NCBI GenBank assembly: GCA_030624945.1
Contig: JAUXJB010000045.1
Span: 1 to 9,664 of the forward strand
Direction: 5' to 3'
DNA from: Deltaproteobacteria bacterium
Lineage (GTDB): Bacteria; Myxococcota_A; UBA9160; SZUA-336
DNA: 9,664 nucleotides
The notes beneath the pieces were generated by a model. That model worked only from the letters and a program-made list of their open reading frames with translations. It ran no database searches and was not told the origin of the DNA. Made by a program: the position numbers and the translations under genes. Of the stretch, positions 7,076-9,664 are shown piece after piece (the first letter of the stretch is position 1; each line of letters opens with the position of its first letter).

Positions 7076-7829
7076 TGGCGCGCGGTTCCACCTCGAACGC
7101 GCGTACCGGAGTGCCGGCCGGACCGGACACCATCTGCACCATCTGCCGGTAACCGGATGCCCACATCAGGAAGAACATGTTCATGGTGAAGACCACGCCC
7201 ACGAGGAGGGCCAGGAGTCCTGACAATCCGACGAGCGACGAGATGACGAAGAGGCCCGCGGTGCGCAGCTTCTGAGCCTGGGTCGCATCCCATGACGCCT
7301 GGAGTGCCTCGATCGGTCCCATTCCCTGATCGACGATGAAGAACGGCCCGAAGTAGAGGCGAGACACGATCGCGACCGTCCACACCAGGTTGGCGATCAC
7401 CCCCAGCCCGGTCATCCAATCGGAGCCGCTGAGCGAAGCGATCATCTGGAGGCCCTGTCCGATGAAGCCGATCAGCAGCGTGCCGAGGTACCAGCCGCCG
7501 ATGGCGAGGAGAGCGGAGACATAGGTCGAGAAACCGGCGAAGAGGTCGCCGAAGCGCTCCCGGTCGTCGATCACGTTCAGGTAATACAGCGCTCCACCCC
7601 ATGCCAGGACCGGGACGACGATGAAGAGCGGAACGAACAGGATCGTCGAGATCAACAGCAGGATGCTGCCGATGGTGCCCACCGCCAGCCAGGTAGGGAA
7701 GCTCGCCCAGGTCAGGCTCCAGGCATCCGCGAGGCACTCGGCGATGTCGAACTCCCCGGGCTGATTGTTCCTCCGGCTGAAGGCGTCGGCCAATCTGGAC
7801 TTGGGGGGCTCGTAGGGGTTCTGTGTCAT
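7062..7829 (-). CDS. Polytopic integral membrane protein of unknown function
   Basis: The product has 255 residues. It begins MTQNPYEPPKSRL, a proline-rich cytoplasmic opening common to small bacterial membrane proteins of this type, so I chose this ATG although the frame stays open upstream to 8048. Hydrophobic segments lie at about 46-68, 69-86, 101-130, 141-166 and 190-224, giving five or six membrane spans. FFIVDQGMGPIEALQASWDAT (164-183, minus one end residue) resembles the 'vdeg-gpieAlk-Sw--t' loop seen in YciC, DUF975 or glycerophosphodiesterase-membrane-domain families; none of these has an assigned reaction for the membrane part. No strong ribosome-binding site is seen. A -10-like TAGAAT is at 7915-7910 on this strand, with a poor -35. 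Its stop overlaps the end of the transglutaminase-like gene, and it is divergent from the zinc-ribbon gene. A role in the envelope is a guess. Confidence 0.8.
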   Translation of the reverse strand: MTQNPYEPPKSRLADAFSRRNNQPGEFDIAECLADAWSLTWASFPTWLAVGTIGSILLLISTILFVPLFIVVPVLAWGGALYYLNVIDDRERFGDLFAGFSTYVSALLAIGGWYLGTLLIGFIGQGLQMIASLSGSDWMTGLGVIANLVWTVAIVSRLYFGPFFIVDQGMGPIEALQASWDATQAQKLRTAGLFVISSLVGLSGLLALLVGVVFTMNMFFLMWASGYRQMVQMVSGPAGTPVRAFEVEPRAINTS

Positions 7830-7995
7830 CGGCTTCGGTCGAGGCGAGGGTGGCGCCGTCCGACACCTCCCTCGGCCGGCTCGAGCGCCAACTTGAGGCG
7901 CAAATCGCGATTCTAGAGGACTCTGGCGCCGCAGCCGAGGCTTACGCGAGATGTACCGTTGACCGGAGCGCTCCCGGGGTGGATCCTTCGACTCG

Positions 7996-8697
7996 ATGGG
8001 AGTCACCAAAGCGCAACTGTTCGAGCTCGGAGCGTGCGAAGAGGCCATTGCCGAGCTGGAGCAGGCCAGGGATCGGCTCCCCGGTGAGATCGCCGCCGCC
8101 GAGAACCGGGCTCAGGCCGCTCGGGACGCGGTGGAGGCCGCGCACGAGGAGCTGGCGGATTTCGAGAAAACCCGACGTAGCCAGGAGGCCGGGCTTCAGG
8201 ACTGCGAGGCGCAGCGGACCAAGTTCCAGGGACAGACAGCTCTGGTGAAGACGAACGAGGAGTACTCCGCCCTCTTGCGAGAGATCGACGGCATGAACGA
8301 CCGGATCTCCGAGCTGGAGGAGGGGATTTTGCTCAGCATGGAGGCGATCGACGGCGCCAAGAGTCGGCTAGAGAGCGTCGAGAAGGAGCAGGAGATCGTC
8401 GAGCGAGGACACCGGAGCGCGGCCAAGGGCCTGCACCGGGACCTGGCGCGGGTCGAGGAGGATCTCGCGAGGCGCGGGGGCGAGCGGGAGGAGCGCCTCC
8501 AGCTGCTGGGTTCGGGGGTTGTGGCGCTGTACCGGCGGGTCACGAAGGCGCACGGCTCGGGCGTGGCGATTCTGAGGGACGGCCGCTGCAGCGGTTGCCA
8601 CCGCGCGATCCCGCCTCAGACCATGAACCTCGTGGCCGCAGGAGAGCTCCACACCTGCTCGAACTGTCAACGCATCCTGGTGCCCGGGGAGCCCTGA
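7996..8697 (+). CDS. Coiled-coil protein with C-terminal C4 zinc ribbon (DUF164/CT398 family)
   Basis: The product has 233 residues. Residues 8-175 are almost pure heptad-like coiled coil, with the family hallmark KTNEEYSALLREI at 85-97, normally found at the hairpin turn of the long helices. The C-terminus is a C4 zinc ribbon with Cys198-x-x-Cys201 and Cys221-x-x-Cys224, and the loop AIPPQTMN between them is typical of the family. Family members include chlamydial CT398 and Helicobacter HP0958; HP0958 binds RpoN and flaA mRNA. In most bacteria the role is unknown, probably as a nucleic-acid or protein adaptor in the cytoplasm. The N-terminal pattern looks complete, so the ATG at 7996 is accepted although its ribosome-binding site is weak. 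An intrinsic terminator follows 30 bases after the stop, suggesting a single-gene transcript. The family call is strong; I do not infer a flagellar role here. Confidence 0.9.
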   Translation: MGVTKAQLFELGACEEAIAELEQARDRLPGEIAAAENRAQAARDAVEAAHEELADFEKTRRSQEAGLQDCEAQRTKFQGQTALVKTNEEYSALLREIDGMNDRISELEEGILLSMEAIDGAKSRLESVEKEQEIVERGHRSAAKGLHRDLARVEEDLARRGGEREERLQLLGSGVVALYRRVTKAHGSGVAILRDGRCSGCHRAIPPQTMNLVAAGELHTCSNCQRILVPGEP

Positions 8698-8727
8698 GCA
8701 GTCGTTGCTCGCACGCGTTCTGCACAT

Positions 8728-8766
8728 GCGCCCACATGCATCTCTGGCCGTTGGGCGCGCTTTTTT
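8728..8766 (+). terminator. Intrinsic terminator of the zinc-ribbon gene
   Basis: GCGCCCA (8728-8734) pairs perfectly with TGGGCGC (8752-8758), closing a 17-base loop. It is followed by GC and then six T's at 8761-8766. Position (30 bases after the stop at 8697) and the T-run fit a factor-independent terminator. The loop is longer than usual. Confidence 0.6.
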
Positions 8767-8782
8767 GGGGCCGTCGCCGTCG

Positions 8783-8813
8783 CTGGAGGCCTACTTTCGT
8801 AGGCTTCGGCCAG
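8783..8813. other. Strong intergenic hairpin
   Basis: AGGCCTAC (8787-8794) pairs with GTAGGCTT (8799-8806) around a TTTC tetraloop, with one G-T pair. Beyond a three-base bulge, CTGG (8783-8786) pairs with CCAG (8810-8813). That is 12 base pairs in 31 bases. No T-run follows, so it does not look like a terminator for the plus strand. It may be part of a structured RNA, a protein-binding site or a backup 3' processing signal. Confidence 0.5.
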
Positions 8814-8819
8814 TCTGCT

Positions 8820-8890
8820 CCGCGGCCCTCCTTCGCGGCCTGGAAAAATGGGATTTTCTATTTATTTTCAGAGAGTTGTAGATTTCTCTC
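8820..8890. other. Further hairpins and AT-rich patch in the 8698-8963 gap
   Basis: Three smaller inverted repeats follow in series: CCGCG (8820-8824) with CGCGG (8834-8838), GAAAA (8843-8847) with TTTTC (8854-8858), and GAGAG (8871-8875) with CTCTC (8886-8890). Positions 8843-8887 are strikingly A/T-rich for this GC-rich window. I see no open reading frame of note here. The patch could be an upstream element of the promoter at 8926, or the 3' part of a small RNA. Confidence 0.35.
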
Positions 8891-8925
8891 GTCGGTGGCG
8901 CGCGCTGCATCGCGAGCTCGCGGTT

Positions 8926-8934
8926 TGCTAAAAT
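8926..8934 (+). promoter_or_regulatory. Extended -10 promoter for the TPR gene at 8964
   Basis: TGCTAAAAT is an extended -10: TGn followed by TAAAAT, five of six matches to consensus. It predicts a transcription start near 8941 and a leader of about 23 bases that carries the ribosome-binding site GGAAGGA at 8953-8959. The -35 region 17 bases upstream (TGCATC) is poor, which is common for extended -10 promoters. Confidence 0.5.
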
Positions 8935-8963
8935 CGCGGGGCGATGGGGGGCGGAAGGACGGA

Positions 8964-9664
8964 ATGGTCGATCCGGAACGCTACAGGGATTGCATGGATC
9001 AGGCATCCGAGTGCTCCGCCTCGGGCAGGTTCGAGGAGGCGCTCCGCTGGCTTGACGAGGCCCTGCGCGCGAATCCTGGCAGTGCCGAGGCCCACAACGG
9101 ACGCGGGGAGATCCTCTGGGATCACCTCGACCGGTTCCCTTATCAGCGACAGAGGCGCCGGGAGCAGGCACTTCGTGACTTCGCCCGCGCGGCAGAGACC
9201 GAGGTCGAGTACTTCCCCGCCCACCTGAATCGCATCGAGATCTTGATCGAGGAGTTCCAGCAGTTCGAGAGGGCTCTCGAGCTCTCGGACGGGCTGCTGG
9301 CGCGGCCGCTCGATTCGGGCACCGAGGCCGAGGTCTACTACCTGAAGGCCAAGGCGCTCTTCTACCTCGACGACCTCCAGGGCGCGCTCTTCCTGCTCAA
9401 GCGCGCGATCAAGTCCCATTCGGAGGTCGGCATCTATCGCGGCTTCGAGGGTCAGATCCTCTTCGAGCTCGGGCAGTTCGGCCCCGCCCAGGCCAGTTTG
9501 GAGCGGGCTCTGGCACTCGAGCCCGAGTGCGCACACAGCGTCTACCACCTGGCCCTGGTGTCGGAGCACCTGGGCCTCCAGGAGCCGGCCGAGCGCCTGT
9601 TCGCGGAGGCGGCCAACCTGGCCCCCGATATGTACCCCCTGCCGATTCGGATGGACGACGGGGC
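8964..9664 (+). CDS. TPR protein, right end cut; possibly TPR-metallopeptidase fusion
   Basis: The frame is open from the ATG at 8964 to the window edge: 233 complete codons and two bases, with no stop. The visible part is a string of TPR-like helical pairs: ASGRFEEALRWLDEALRANP (19-38), a second unit at 66-90 with a Gln/Arg-rich insert before it, then units near 121-150, 157-187 and 191-221 (ALEPECAHSVYHLALVSEHL at its core). At the very end the sequence changes to YPLPIRMDDG (224-233). A TPR region followed by a P-x-R-(M/L) strand is how I recall the small zinc-metallopeptidase domain (DUF1025 / 'minimal MMP-like') beginning in related TPR fusions. That second domain is inference, since its HExxH would lie outside the window. 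The start is supported by GGAAGGA four bases upstream and an extended -10 at 8926-8934. No signal peptide is seen, so it is probably cytoplasmic. Confidence 0.85.
   Translation, partial: MVDPERYRDCMDQASECSASGRFEEALRWLDEALRANPGSAEAHNGRGEILWDHLDRFPYQRQRRREQALRDFARAAETEVEYFPAHLNRIEILIEEFQQFERALELSDGLLARPLDSGTEAEVYYLKAKALFYLDDLQGALFLLKRAIKSHSEVGIYRGFEGQILFELGQFGPAQASLERALALEPECAHSVYHLALVSEHLGLQEPAERLFAEAANLAPDMYPLPIRMDDG

Noticed and set aside
7830..8048. A longer N-terminus for the membrane protein, starting at 8048
   Set aside because: The added 73 residues are Arg/Pro/Ser-rich and would run into the zinc-ribbon gene; MTQNPYEPPKS is the natural start.
8698..8963. RNase P RNA or another known housekeeping RNA in the gap after the zinc-ribbon gene
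   Set aside because: The gap is too short for a bacterial RNase P RNA, and the conserved GAGGAAAGTCC-type core is absent.
8944..9228. An open frame starting at ATG 8944
   Set aside because: It is out of frame with the TPR gene, which has its own ribosome-binding site and a coherent repeat pattern from 8964.

Overview
The window is GC-rich bacterial chromosome, roughly two-thirds G+C by eye. It holds eight protein genes, two of which run off the ends. A Hsp15-type S4 protein, a CxxC glutaredoxin, a lipoprotein-type signal peptide and a coiled-coil/C4 zinc-ribbon protein together suggest a Gram-negative bacterium of the broad deltaproteobacterial kind (Myxococcota, Desulfobacterota or Binatota-like). 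That placement is an inference from gene content and style. No rRNA or other phylogenetic marker is present. I see no tRNA, rRNA, CRISPR array, insertion sequence or attachment site, and no sign of recent transfer.

Layout. Positions 1-459 (minus) are the start of a type IA topoisomerase, topoisomerase III-like, initiated at TTG. A 301-base divergent gap follows. Positions 761-1336 (plus) encode a small ferritin-like helical protein whose second metal-binding motif looks incomplete. Positions 1452-3266 (plus) encode a fusion of a TagF/CDP-glycerol-transferase-like GT-B domain with about seven C-terminal TPRs. The S4-domain gene hslR (3282-3641) follows closely and may be read from its own promoter as a leaderless message. 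It converges on a glutaredoxin gene (3650-3907, minus), with both stop codons inside one small inverted repeat.

The largest gene (4016-7075, plus) encodes a probable lipoprotein of 1019 residues, with an unrecognised N-terminal half, a transglutaminase-like Cys/His core and a TPR/helical C-terminus. It overlaps by 14 bases, tail to tail, with a gene for a polytopic membrane protein (7062-7829, minus). Divergent from that is a coiled-coil plus C4 zinc-ribbon protein (7996-8697, plus), followed by a good intrinsic terminator. The 266-base gap to the last gene carries several consecutive hairpins, an AT-rich patch and a good extended -10 promoter. The last gene (8964 to the right edge) is a TPR protein cut off just where a small zinc-metallopeptidase domain may begin.

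How the genes relate. Most of the set looks like scattered housekeeping genes (DNA topology, RNA binding, thiol redox, envelope) with alternating strands and short gaps, not one pathway. The least described items are the transglutaminase-like lipoprotein, the GT-B/TPR fusion and the structured intergenic region at 8698-8963. I did not find a clearly new multi-gene system.
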